From Theropithecus gelada (lineage: Eukaryota; Chordata; Mammalia; Primates; Cercopithecidae), in the NCBI RefSeq assembly GCF_003255815.1, contig NC_037670.1, positions 53,283,171 through 53,347,170 on the forward strand: 64,000 nucleotides of DNA. The letters are read 5' to 3'. Below, piece by piece: positions 44,519 to 55,569 of this stretch (positions are counted from its first letter, which is position 1; every line of letters starts with the position of its first letter). The notes under the pieces are model-generated. The model worked only from the letters and a program-made list of their open reading frames with translations. It searched no databases and had not been told where the DNA came from. The position numbers were made by a program, and so were the translations under genes.

Positions 44519-44807
44519 AGACAGGGTCTCACTCCATTGCCCAGGCTGGAGTGCAGTGGTGTAATCACAGCTCAGTGCAGCCTCAACCTCCTGAGCTCTA
44601 GTGATCCCCCCACCTCAGCCTCCCAAGTAGCTGGGACTATAGGTGTGCACCGTGACGCCCAGCTACTTTTTTCATTTTTATTTTTTTGTAGAGATGGGGT
44701 CTCGCTATGTTACCCAGACTGGTTTCAACCTCCTGGGCTCAAGCGATCCTCCCACCTCAGCCTCCAAATATGCTGGGATTACAAGTGTGAGTCACTATGC
44801 CCCGCTT
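44519..44807 (-). mobile_element. AluJ-like, antisense
   Basis: An old antisense Alu with typical J-type text ('ggtgtaatcacagctcagtg', 'ccacctcagcctcccaagta', 'agagatggggtctcgctatg'). It is inserted in the antisense L1, and the (TTAG)n run stands where its oligo-T end would be. Confidence 0.92.
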
Positions 44808-45224
44808 CATATAGATTTTTTATGTGAACTTTTACATCTCTTGTGCACAGTTACCCAGGGGCAGGATTGTCAGGTCACATGGCTCGCACATGCTTAACTT
44901 CGTAAGAAACCACCAAACGGTCCCACCAGGTGGCCGTGCCACGGGCATCCTCATCTCATACCACAAGGGTCTCGGGCGCTCCACATCTTCACCGACACGG
45001 GTTGTTACTGCTGTCGGTTTGTGTTGTTTGAGTCCTTCGAACAGGGGTCCAGGGCATCCCATCACGGTAAATGGGATGGTGAGACTCTCTTCGCTCACAG
45101 ATTTCCTGTCGTTCTTTTGGCTTTGGTGAAGTAACTATTCTTTTTGTGCACATTTTTGGTTTTCTTATAGTTGAATTTTGAAAATTCTTTATATTTTCTG
45201 AATAGTAAGTTTTTGTTCTTTTCC

Positions 45225-45482
45225 TTTTTTTTTTAAGAGACAAAGTCTTACTTGGTTGCTCACTGCAGCCTCACACTCCTGGGCTCAAGGGATCCTCCTG
45301 CCTCAGCCTCCCAAGTAGCAGGGACTATAGGCACGCACTACCACACCCAGCTAATTTTTTAAAAAATTTTGTAATTCTTTGTCTCACTGTGTTGCCCAGG
45401 CTGGCCTCAAGCGATCCTCCTGTCTCAACCTCCCAAAGTTCTAGCATTCCAGCTATGAGCCATGAGCCATAACTCCCGGCCT
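45225..45482 (-). mobile_element. AluJ-like, antisense, with internal deletion
   Basis: The first box jumps from 'tcttacttggttg' directly to 'ctcactgcagcctcacactc', losing about 40 bp around 'cccaggctggagtgcagtgg'. The rest is a decayed antisense Alu. Confidence 0.9.
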
Positions 45483-46058
45483 GGATAAACATGCTTTATT
45501 GGATATCTGTCTTACACTTATTGTCTCCTAGTCTGTGGCCTGTCTTTTCATGTTCTTAACAGATGTCTATCATGAAGTCAGTTTTATTTCTTTTTCTTTT
45601 ATGGATTATGTCCTTGGTATTGTATCTCAGAAATGTTTGCCTAACCAGGTGTCACAACTATTTTTCCTAAAGTATAATAATTATAGGTTTACCTTTATGC
45701 CTCTGATCCATTTTGAGTTAGGTTTTATAAATGGTATGAGGTATAGATCCAGGTTTTGTCTTATTTTGTGAATGAATATCTAATATTTCCAGAACCATTT
45801 GTTGAAATCACTGTCTTTTCTTTGTGCTTTTGTTGAAAACCAGTGATACATGTGTAATTTCTTGCCTGTCTTCTCTGTCACTGATCAATATGTCCACCCC
45901 TTCTCCAGTAACACACCCTGTTTTAATTACTATTGATTTCTAGTTTTGAAATCATACAGTAAAGGTTGTCCAATTTTTTTTCAGACTTGCTTTGACTATT
46001 CTTACCTTGTTTTTCCATATAAATTTTAGAATCACCTTTTCAATGTCTAAGAAATATC

Positions 46059-46177
46059 TAGCTGTGGTTTTGGTTTTGTTTTTTTTGTTTGTGTTTTTTT
46101 TTTGTTTTTTTTTTTTTTTTTTGAGACCGGGTCTTGCTCTGTCACCCAGGCTGGAGTGCGGTGTAGCTGTGATTTTG
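46059..46177 (-). mobile_element. Severely 5'-truncated Alu stub
   Basis: Only about 40 bp of Alu 3' end (46123-46163) and a long T/G tail (46073-46122) are present. They lie between direct repeats tagctgtg(g/a)ttttg at 46059-46072 and 46164-46177. The duplication shows it is a complete insertion event that was truncated at birth, not a deletion remnant. Confidence 0.85.
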
Positions 46178-48643
46178 ATTGGGATTGCATTCACTATATT
46201 GATCAGTTGGGGGAGAATTGACCTCTTTACTGCGTTTTCTTCCAATGGATTCATGTGATATGATTCTCTATTGACTTAGTATTTAGTTTCCTTCGTGTTT
46301 TGTAATTTTCAGTGCACAGATATTGCACATCGTTTGTTAAACATATCTATTTTATGTTTTTAGAGCTGAAATAAGATATTAGCTATAGGCGTTTTATAGG
46401 TGCCCTTTTTAAAATTTAGAATGTTCCTTTAAATTCCTGCTTTGCTGAGAGGGTTTTTTTTTCGTTTTTAAAAAATCACAATTGGTTATTAAATTTTGCC
46501 AAATGCTTTTCCTAAATCTATTAATATGTTCATAGTTTTTCTTCTTTATTCTGTTGATGTGATGAATTACTTCGATTGCTACTCACATCTTGAGCCAGTC
46601 TTGCATGTATAAGATACACCTCACTTGATCAGGCCAGATTATGACTGTTATAGATTGTCGAATTTTATTTTCTAATTATTTTCTTGAGGATTTTTTGAAC
46701 TTGAGTTCATGAGGGATATTGGTCTATAGTTTTCCTTCAGTGGCTTTTTCTGATTTTGGTATCAGGGTAGTGCTTTAGAATTGGTTTAATTTATTCTTCA
46801 AATGCTTGGTGGAATTCACCCACGAAATACACGTAGTTCTCGCCTTTGTTCCTCTGGGTGCTATGTGTCTGCAGCTCCCAAAGCTTCCGTCCTCTCTCGT
46901 AGCCCACATTCAGCCTTCAGCCATTCACTGAGGATTTGGGGTGAATTTCAGAATTTCCATTGTCTTCTCCTCCCGCGCTCTGTGACGGGTGAGTGGGACC
47001 CATCCTGACCCCTCGGAGAGGCCCATCTCTCCTTGCGTTTCCGACCGCTTGGCTGGTATGCAACCTAAGCTGTCTTATGGACTCAGGAAAAGTGATTGTT
47101 CTGTACTTTGTTCAGCTTTTCTTGTTCTTAGGTGAATGTGACGTTCTTTCCAATGCTTAGCATCCCAGGCACAGCAAGCCCTGTGTCCATTTTTAACCCA
47201 CGCATTTTACAGGATGGCAAGTAGGGCAGTTTCCTGGTGACTTAGAGAGGGGGCTGAGGGGCATCACGCCATGGCCAGCAGCGGATGGGGACAGAGGGCC
47301 CTCCTACATGCCTGGGAAGAGAAGACTTGAGGGGCTTGGCCAAGTGTATGTTTGTCTCATCTCTGCCTGAGACAGGCTTTTGGGGAAGGAAGCCGAGAAG
47401 AGTGTAGCGATTTTCACCAGAACCGCATGGGATCCCATGTGTTCTGGCCAAGAAGACCCTTGTTTTTGTTTCTCTGCTTGGATCCATAGGATCCGTTAGG
47501 CTTCTATGCCTCACTTTTAGAACAAGCACCTGAAGAGCCAGGACTTTCCTTCCACCCAGTAGAAGCCTTGATGGTGCAGCCAAAGGCTTGGCCCCTCTCT
47601 GCAGGCCAGCGGGGTTCCCATCCTGAAGATGCTAGCCAGGCCCACTGCCCTTTCTGAAAGGCCTTCAGTTCCCCCGTTGCCTTCTGTATGCGTGATTAGC
47701 TGCGCTGCTGGGCATGGTAGGAAATCCCAGAGAGACCCGTGCACTGTCAGCACCCCGCTTCCCCCCACCTCTCATCCAGCCGTGCTCCCCGTGCAGCCAT
47801 CCTCACCAGCCTCCTTGGCAACACTTTGCCTTTTCCCACGGCTCTCCCAGGGGAGAGTGCCCTTCTCAAGACCTTACCCCTCACAGGCCACCCTTCCTCC
47901 CAAACACAGTCCAGATGAGGCCCTCCAGCCCTCCCAGGCCAGAGGCAGGGACCTGCCCTCCACCAGTTTACTGCTCTGCAGAGCATCTGCCTCTTACAGT
48001 TACACAAGTGTGTCCACTAGCATGCCTCGAAGGCAGTCATTTGGTGGGTATATAATTGGGTTCAGTAGCTGTTCTGTAAAAGAGAGAAACCATGGATAAT
48101 CAAAAAATGATTGTCCCCATTGACAGACAAAAAGAAATATCACCTCCAACAGTGTATATGGGAGGAAGGTGATGATTTGATTTTATTTGCTTGTTTTTTT
48201 TGTTTGTTTGTTTATTTTTGGTTTTTTTTTCCATGTAAGGAACAATTCAGCTTGAAACATAGTGGTATATATTGAGGAAGGATTTCTAGATGAAACCTTG
48301 CTTTGATCTCAAATATCTGTTCATTGAAACAGAAATTAGAGAAAGCTTTGCTTGCGTCCGCCTTGGAACCACAGGAAAGGCTCACCTGTGGAATGAGAGG
48401 ATGGTCTAGTCCACTTTTCTGCCTCTGCCTTAAAGAATTCTGCAAGAGAAAATGAAAAATAGCCCAATTCTCTTTCTTGGTAATGCCACTGTAAGCTTCC
48501 CAAAACATTCATCACACTTCCTTAGTCTCAGTGCAGTAATTGCCTGTGAGCGTGATGGCAGCTAAGGGTTTCCTTTCCGTCTCTCCTCCCCATGGTGCCT
48601 CCTGCCATTTGTTCTGCTGTTGTCAATGACCGCCCTGCCACAG

Positions 48644-48759
48644 TGCCCACCGCACCCCCGCAGAACGTGCAGACGGAAGCCGTGAACTCCACCACCATTC
48701 AGTTCCTGTGGAACCCTCCACCTCAGCAGTTTATCAATGGCATCAACCAGGGATACAAG
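48644..48759 (+). CDS. SDK1: SDK1 internal exon: N-terminal half of an FN3 domain (probably FN3-3)
   Basis: This 116-nt exon enters in phase 1 (tg completes Val) and leaves in phase 0 after Lys. It encodes PTAPPQNVQTEAVNSTTI, then QFLWNPPPQQFINGINQ and GYK. The P-P-x-N-V start, F-x-W-x-P-P core and NGxxxGYK turn repeat the arrangement of the exon at 7427, so the two-exons-per-FN3-domain rule holds. NST is an N-glycosylation sequon. The acceptor gccctgccacag/tgccc has a mediocre pyrimidine tract, and the donor is AAG/gtacgt. The exon is not a multiple of three, so skipping it alone would break the frame. Confidence 0.95.
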
Positions 48760-50676
48760 GTACGTGGCCTGGGTTCAGGGCCTGTGGGCACCTGTCGTTG
48801 TCTGGAGCCACAATGTGACGCAGCTGGAGGCGGCCCCTCCTGTGCCTCAAGAGCCGGTTGCGTCAAGATACAGGGCGTCTTGACCTTGGTGAGACCACCA
48901 TTTATTCCAGAGTCTTGGCATCAGCTCTGCAGGTTCAGAAATTCAAATTCCTAGTTATCAAGAGGATGGTTCAAACATCAGTGAGCAATTTCTTATGAGA
49001 AAGGCCATTCATTTTTAAATGGCGGGTGGGAGACCTGTCTCAGTGAGTAGAATCAACATTTGCACAAACCACTTCTTCCCAGAAGGAGGTCCTCTCAGGA
49101 GAACACAGGCCCCGAGCAAAGGGAACAGCATGAGTGATATTTCCATGGAGAAAGGATATTTTTCTCTCCCCGCTTTCTACTTCAGGGAGAGTTCTATCTA
49201 AAGAACTGAGACCAGTTGATTCCAGCTACCCGCCCGGACTGAATTAGACACATAGACAAATTTCCACCATCCGACTTCTTGTGTCTTTAGCTACCAGAGT
49301 GTGTTAACTTCACTGCTGTACCAGGATACACCGTCCCAAAGCACAGCTGATCTTCCCTTTCAGATCAGCTTCTCCTGATTGGATTTGGGAGCCTGCCTTG
49401 ATTTTAGCTGCAACGGATCCTCTAATCGTCTTTAATAGCCAGTAGACAAGGGAAGCTCTTCACACTGAAGGGATTCCATCTAGTTTGCCTCAATACCTGG
49501 TAATTTCACATTCAGAGGGTGAGTTTCCTCAGACACAAGGTTCATTTTTCCCCGCCCCCATTTGGATTCAACTTGCTAAAACACTGATTTGTCTGCCAGA
49601 AAGGCAGAAGTAGCTGGAAATTTACCCTGTCTTTTGTTTATCCTCGGAAGTATCCAAAGACAGAAGCTTTTGTGAAAGAAAATCATATCAATCAAGCAAG
49701 ATGCTTTTGCCTTCTTGGCCTCTCCTGTCGAGTCTCATTGGTGAGGCCGCGGTGTTCATTTGATGACTTCGTTGTCAGTTTGATCTGCGTAAATACGCTT
49801 TGCGTCCGGCAGCATGTCAACTTTCAGACCCAGTTAGTCCTAGCAATGTTTGGTGCCTAAGGAATTAAAACTCACACACATACGTAATGCTGCCAAAACA
49901 TGAACACAGCTTTCCTTAGGATGTGGATATAGACTGTATTTCTTTAAAATTGTAACCAGTCTCCTAAAATCCTTTTCACGAAACTAGTGTGATATAAATT
50001 ATAAATAATTAAGGTTATTCCTGTTGAATCATGGATGTCTTTTTTGAGACAAAGTAGGTGCTTTCTAGAAAAATATTTATGTTTGTTTCATTGCACTGTT
50101 TCAGCTGAATTAACTGATGGTTTCATCTTTACTGTTAAAGATGTTATTCTTTACTGTTAAAATATATGTATATTATATGGTATATATCATATATACTATA
50201 TAGTATATATTATATATAGTAGACATAAGCTATATAGTATATATTATATATGTATATAATATACTACATCTTATATATAACATGTATATATAGTATATAC
50301 CATATATGTGTATGTTACAGATGTGTATATGTATATATGTAATATATATTATACATTTTTTTAACCTTAAGTGAAGAGAGGGTGAAGATTTGAGGGGGAG
50401 TGTCCATTCCAATATGAGTTAAGTAGTTATTTTATTTACATATACAAGTATAAAATACATGTAAATACACATGCTTGTATACAGAAACCTGTAAAATATA
50501 TTTTTATCTCAACTTTTTTGAAGTGTGGTTATAAGATGTAGGATTTATGGACTTTCTTAATTATGACTTTACATTTTAAAAGACGTATTCATTGCAAAAT
50601 AAAATTCTGCTGCAGACATGAGTGTGGAGAAGCACCATTGAAAACAGGCTGTCTTTTTCACCCTGTTCCATCTCAG
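48760..50676 (+). other. SDK1: SDK1 intron, 1.92 kb, phase 0, inside an FN3 domain
   Basis: The donor is gtacgt and the acceptor is ccatctcag (ends 50676). The stretch 48760-50140 shows no repeat or gene that I recognise. The 3' part contains the AT-rich block 50159-50358. Confidence 0.85.
50159..50358. repeat. AT-rich (TA)n-derived repeat with inverted repeats
   Basis: About 200 bp of TATATA, GTATAT and ATATAC words occur here, including the 20-mer tatatagtatatattatata, which occurs twice (from about 50199 and about 50232) about 33 bp apart. Many words are self-complementary, so hairpins are likely. The block ends about 320 bp before the exon at 50677. Confidence 0.9.
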
Positions 50677-50869
50677 CTTCTGGCATGGCCGGCAGATGCC
50701 CCCGAGGCTGTCACTGTGGTCACTATTGCCCCAGATTTCCACGGAGTCCACCACGGACACATAACGAACCTGAAGAAGTTTACCGCCTACTTCACTTCCG
50801 TTCTGTGCTTCACCACCCCTGGGGACGGGCCTCCAAGCACACCTCAGCTTGTCTGGACTCATGAAGACA
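50677..50869 (+). CDS. SDK1: SDK1 internal exon: C-terminal half of the FN3-3 domain
   Basis: This 193-nt exon enters in phase 0 and leaves in phase 1 (a single a after Asp). Translation reads LLAWPADAPEAVTVVTIA, PDFHGVHHGHITNLKKFT, AYFTSVLCFTTPGDGPPS and TPQLVWTHED. L-K-K-F-T-x-Y-x-x-S-V-x-x-F-T-x-x-G-D-G-P is the F-G region, followed by the linker to the next FN3 domain. The acceptor is tctcag/cttctgg and the donor is GACA/gtgagt. The first residues join directly to GYK of the preceding exon (GYK-LLAW). No sequon is present. The following exon lies outside the window. Confidence 0.95.
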
Positions 50870-51821
50870 GTGAGTATTCCTTCTGCGTGTCTCTTAAGTC
50901 AGTCGTCAAAGAGGTGTGCACCGCTGCGACTTCCAGAATCAGGCAAGGGCAGAGGTGGATCACGAGGAAGCCCCAGATTTTTAGAGTGCTTGCAATTGGC
51001 TCACCTAGGGAGATCAGGCATCAGTACTGATAATGCCTGGCAGAGTATGGCACATGGACTGTGGAGGGTGGCCTTGGCTCAAGGAAGGAGCTCTGGGGAC
51101 AGGGGGTGGAGAATCAGGTTCCAGCTGTGTGGCCACACCTTTGGTCGTGCTGAACTCGCTCTTCATCTAGACTTCAATTTCTAATTCCCTCACCTCCTTG
51201 CATGATTCCCCTGATACCTCCCAGCGTGTTCTTTCCTGACCCTCACTCCCAGGGTCCTTTTCCTACGCCCTTCTAAGCTCTGTGAGTTTGCATTATCTCC
51301 ATCTGGTCAGTTCAAACCCATTCCTTCTCTGCTCACAGGCCAGCTGACGCATCTGGAAAACATTAGCTAATGAAGTTACCCCGAGAAAATAATCACAGAT
51401 GCACACAAAGATTTATATACAAGGCAACTCGTTACAGTTATTTGTAGTTGGAAAAAATGTGAAAAGCATTCAGATGTTCCAGATGGGGAGGACTGGAAAA
51501 AAGTATAGAATGACAATATAAGAAATATTTTGTAGTTGTTGAAAAAGCAACACTCTGAAGATCAAAAATTGTGTGCAAAAATGGTCATGATATAACATTG
51601 TGAAATAGTAGTATACAAAACTATGAGATCCAAATTTTATTAAAATACACTGTATGAAATATGAACAGATAAAAGACCTTGGAAGAAATATGTCACACAA
51701 ATTTAAGAGTTGTTATCCCTATGTGGTATGATTATGAGTAGTTTTCGCATATTTCTTTGTATTTTTCTGCATTTTCTAATTTATACCACGAGTCTGTACT
51801 CCCTTTATAATGAATGTTAAA

Positions 51822-52151
51822 ACTAGGATAATTAGGGCCATGCGCGGTGGCTCACGCCTGTAATCCCAGCACCTGGGGAGACTGAGGCGGGTGAAACACA
51901 AGGTTAGGAGTTCAAGACCAGCCTGGCCAACATGGTGAAACTCCGTCTCTATGAAAAACTCAAAAATTAGCTGGGCGTGGTGGCGGGCGCCTGTAATCCC
52001 AGCTACTCAGGAGGCTTGAGGCAGGAGAATCACTTGAACCCGGGAGGCAGAGGTTGCAGTGAGCCGAGATCATGCTACTGCACTCCAGCCTGGGTGACAG
52101 AGTGAGACTCTGTCTCAACAACAACAACCACAAAAAACACTAGGAAAATTA
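51822..52151 (+). mobile_element. Alu (AluS-like), full length, sense
   Basis: A complete sense Alu (51835-52138) with 'ggccatgcgcggtggctcac' at its start and an ACA/AAC-rich tail. It is flanked by 13-bp near-identical repeats actaggataatta (51822-51834) and actaggaaaatta (52139-52151). Confidence 0.95.
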
Positions 52152-52862
52152 TTTTTTTAAGTCACCCAGGGCTGCTGCTTGTCTCTTCCCCAGAGCTGGA
52201 TGGGCTCAGCCTTCTGAACTTGGCTCTACAGGAATTCAGTGGTCGCCAGCTCCACCCCGTACTGCTCCCGTTTTTGGACTCCCAGCCTTACTGCACTCCC
52301 AGCGGGTGACATTTGCAGAGGCCAAGGCCACCAGGATGGATCCCTTGCCTTCCCGCTTCACCCACCATTTCCAGGTCCTTACCCTTGCCTCTCTCCCCTT
52401 TCCTCTCAAACGATGCAGTCGGGCCTCTCTAAGGGTGCTCCGTCATCCTGTTCCCTTCTTCCCCTGTCCCTATTCATGGCGCCATGATCCTTTCCCTCCT
52501 CCCACAGATATGTTCAGGTCTCCCTCGCTCAAAATCGGCAGCTTCCTGACAGTGCTGCCCCTGGAGCTGCCGGGATGGCTCCCCACTCCCTTTCAGTCTA
52601 ACCATTGCGCTGACCTCGAATGCCTTAAGTTCTCCTTGACCCTTGGCAGCCTAGCTTTCTCCTTGCCATTCTCCTGGAACGATCTCGCCATTGATTCAAG
52701 GTCTATGTCAAATGAGTGACACGGGAGGAACAGAACAGATTTCTTGACCCTCTGAGACCAACAGCCCCTCCTCGCCAATAAAAGATAAAATGAAAAGCAG
52801 CATACTGCTGTGAATTGATCCCAGAAGTTCTTCCCATACTCTGCCTTTGCTCTGCTCTCTTT

Positions 52863-53215
52863 TGTTTAACTGATTTTTGTTTGTTTGTTTTGTTTGTTTT
52901 TGTTTTTGTTTTTTTTTTTGAGACAAAGTCTTGCTCTGTTGCCCAGGCTGGAGTGCAGTGGTTCATTCTTGGCTCACTGCAACCTCCGCCTCCAGGGTTC
53001 AAGCAATTCTCCTGCCTCAGCCTCCCAAGTAGCTGGGACTACAGGCGCCGGCCACCACATCTGGCTAACTTTTTTGTATTTTTAATAGAGATGGGGTTTC
53101 ACCATGTTGGCCAGGTTGCTCTCAAACTCCTGACCTCAAGTGATCCGCCTGCCTCGGCCTCCCAAAGTGCTGGGATTACAGGCTTGAGCCACCACACTCA
53201 GCCATGTTTAACTGA
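52863..53215 (-). mobile_element. Alu (AluS-like), antisense, tail expanded to (TTTG)n
   Basis: The body runs to about 53204 and the tail at 52874-52920 has become TTTG and T runs. Exact 11-bp duplicates tgtttaactga lie at 52863-52873 and 53205-53215. Confidence 0.95.
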
Positions 53216-54225
53216 GATTTGTATTGACAGCATCACCGATTCACATGCAATTATATGAAACAATATTGAGACCATGTACATTTAGCCCAGTTTCTGCCAA
53301 GCTGACATTTGCAAAACTATAGTATTGCATCACGTCCAGAATATTGACACTGATGATACAATTCACAGATCTGATTTGGGTTTCTCTAGTTTTGTTTTTT
53401 CTCTTTTGTGCGTATGTGTGGGTTTAGTCCTGTCCAGTTTGTCACATGTGTAGGTTTGTGTATCTACCACGATAATCAAGATCTTGAACGTTTCCAAGGC
53501 CACAAAAATCATCTGGGTTCCTTTATAGCCACACCTACCTTCCTGCAGCTCTTCCTTTCTAACCTGTATGCCTTTCATTTCCTTTTGTTGCATGCTTTGC
53601 AGTGTCTAGGATTTCTAGTGCTATGCTGAATAAGAGTGATGAGACCAGACATCCTTGCCTGCTTCTCACCTGAGAGGGAAAACACTCAGTGGTTCACTGT
53701 TAAGGATGATTTTTTTTATCAAATTGAAGTTATTCCTCACTATTACTAATTGGTTGCGAGTTTTTGACATGGATAAATCTTACTTCTGTTCACGTGCTCT
53801 TACTGCATCATTTAACAAGATCATCTGGTTTTTCTTCTTAGCTTGTTGATACGTTAGATTATATTGACTGATTTGCAAATGTCAAACCAGCTTTGTGTAC
53901 TTAAATTCCACTTGGTCACGGTTTATAATTCTTTTCGTATGCTGTTGGATTCACTTTGCTAGTACTTGGTGGAGGACTTTTGCATCTAAGTTCATGAGAG
54001 ATATTAATCTGTAGTTGTCTTTTTGTGTGTGTTATCTTTGTCTGGTGTTGGTATCAGAGTCATATGGTCTCATAATATATGTTTGGAAGTATTCCCACTT
54101 CTTCTGTGTTCTGGAAAGGATTGTGTAAAATTGGTGTCAATTTCTCTTTAAGTGTTTGGTAGAATTTTCCAGGGAAACTCTCTGGGACTGAGGACTTCTT
54201 TTAAGGAAGATTTGTAATATTATAG

Positions 54226-54531
54226 GGCTGGGCACGGTGGCTTATGCCCATAATCCCAGCACTTTGGGAGGCCAAGGCAGGCAGACCACGAGGTCAGGAG
54301 ATTGAGACCATCCTGGCTAACATGGTGAAACCCCATCTCTACTAAAAAATACAAAAAAATTAGCCAGGTGTGGTGGTGGGCACCTGTAGTCCCAGCTACT
54401 TGGGAGGCTGAGGCAGGAGAATGGCATGAACCTGGGAGACGGAGCTTGCAGTGAGCCAAGATCGCGCCACTGCACTCCACCCTGGGTGACAGAGTGAGAC
54501 TCCGTCTCAAAAAAAAAAAAAAAAAAAAAAA
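54226..54531 (+). mobile_element. AluY-like, full length, sense
   Basis: A full-length copy with AluY diagnostics ('gaccatcctggctaacatgg', 'ggagcttgcagtgagccaag') and an A23 tail (54509-54531). It is inserted in an antisense L1. It is one of the youngest-looking elements in the window. Confidence 0.95.
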
Positions 54532-54786
54532 TTCCATTTATAAATGATTTTAGGACTATCCAGGTTGTCTGTTTCACCTTGGCTGAGTTTTGGGAGTTGG
54601 TGGTTTTCAAGGAGTTGATCTTCTAAGAGTTCAGATTTGTGAGTATGAAAATGTTTGCAGTACCACCTTCTTAATGACTACAGGATCTGTAGTGATGTCC
54701 TGTTTTTTATTCCTGATATTGATGATTAGCATCTTCTGGCTTTTTCATGTTCTCATTCTTACTGGAGGTTCATCAATTTTATTGCT

Positions 54787-54864
54787 TATTTTTTTTGTTT
54801 TTGTTTTTGTTTTTTGTTGTTGTTGTTGTTTTGCTGTTGTTGTTTTTGTTTTTTGTTTTTTTAG
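54787..54864. repeat. (TTG)n / T-rich simple repeat inside the L1
   Basis: About 78 bp of TTTTTG and TTG units interrupt L1 text between 'tcaattttattgctta' and 'agaaccagcctcttgtt', which are adjacent in ordinary L1 sequence. It is therefore an expansion within the element. Confidence 0.9.
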
Positions 54865-55569
54865 AACCAGCCTCTTGTTCCAGGTCTCCTCTTCTTCATG
54901 GTCGTCTTCATTTTCAACTTTATTGATTTCTGCTCTTTATTATTTCCTTCCTCTGCTTGCTTTGAGTGTATTTTGCTCTCCCTTTTCTGCTTTCTTGAGG
55001 TAGCCATGTTGGTTATTGGTTGAAGGCCTTTCCTCGTTTCCAGTGTGAACGTTTAGTGCTGTACATTTCTGCCTCCATGCTGCTTTAGCTGCATCCCACA
55101 TGTTTTGACACTCTGTGCTTTCATTTTCATCCAGTTCTCTGTATTTTTATTTCCCTTGAGATACTCTCTGTGACCCATGAATTAGTTGGAAGTGTGCTAT
55201 TCAATTTCCATGTGTTTGGAGATTCTATTGTCTTTCTGCTATTGATAATCTAATTTGATTCCATTATGATCAGAGAACACACTTCATATAATTTTGGTTA
55301 TTTTATATTTGTTGAAGTTTGTTTAATGGCCCAGGATATGGTCGATCTTGATGAATGTTCAGTGAATGATTTTTTTAAAATGTCTATTTCTGCTTTTCAA
55401 TTGTAAATTTTATGTCTCATCAGAGAAAACTGGAAATAATCTCAATTTTTTTTTTTAGAATTTTCTAACTGAATCATTTTTTGATAGGCAGGGAGCCTGT
55501 TTATCCTATTTAGCATAATAGCACATCTTTGTAAAGGTCAAATATCACATTAAAAGACTGAAGGTAGGC

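Larger units (their letters stand above)
43995..46815 (-). mobile_element. Old L1 (L1M-type), antisense, interrupted by three Alus
   Basis: From left to right it reads antisense 3' UTR, ORF2 tail and mid-ORF2. Landmarks are 'gtgtacagttatatatacat', 'tgcctctgatccattttgag', 'ccatttgttgaaatcactgt', 'ttgattgggattgcattcac' and 'atgagggatattggtctata'. Alus interrupt it at 44519-44807, 45225-45482 and 46073-46163. All frames are broken. Confidence 0.85.
12809..48643 (+). other. SDK1: SDK1 intron, 35.8 kb, phase 1, between FN3 domains
   Basis: The donor is gtaagc (12809) and the acceptor is gccacag (ends 48643). The acceptor has a short, purine-interrupted pyrimidine tract. Mobile elements crowd 17-19 kb and 24-46 kb. 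Stretches over 300 bp with nothing I can name are 12809-14579, 14746-17259, 17528-18390, 18835-20364, 21476-23669, 23986-24833, 25175-26639, 31044-31854, 35579-36058, 36411-36816, 37127-37974, 38431-39209, 41377-42330 and 46816-48643. None shows a convincing exon, RNA gene or CpG island. Confidence 0.85.
53340..55440 (-). mobile_element. Old L1 (L1M-type), antisense, interrupted by an AluY
   Basis: Antisense 3' UTR text ('cacatgtgtaggtttgtgta') is followed by ORF2 text: 'ctgtatgcctttcatttcct', 'gctatgctgaataagagtga', 'catgagagatattaatctgt', 'ttgatttctgctctttatta' and 'attatgatcagagaacacac'. A (TTG)n-rich expansion lies at 54787-54864. All frames are interrupted. Confidence 0.83.

Noticed and set aside
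47629..48099. 156-codon + strand open frame in otherwise unique intron
   Set aside because: It is Ser/Pro-rich, overlaps other open frames on both strands, shows no domain and no splice-site pair. GC-rich intron explains it.
6292..50869. Assignment of the exons to SDK2
   Set aside because: The paralogue as I remember it differs at many positions in these FN3 domains (for example its counterpart of LLAWPADAPE and of SPWKVHLSN), while SDK1 matches throughout.
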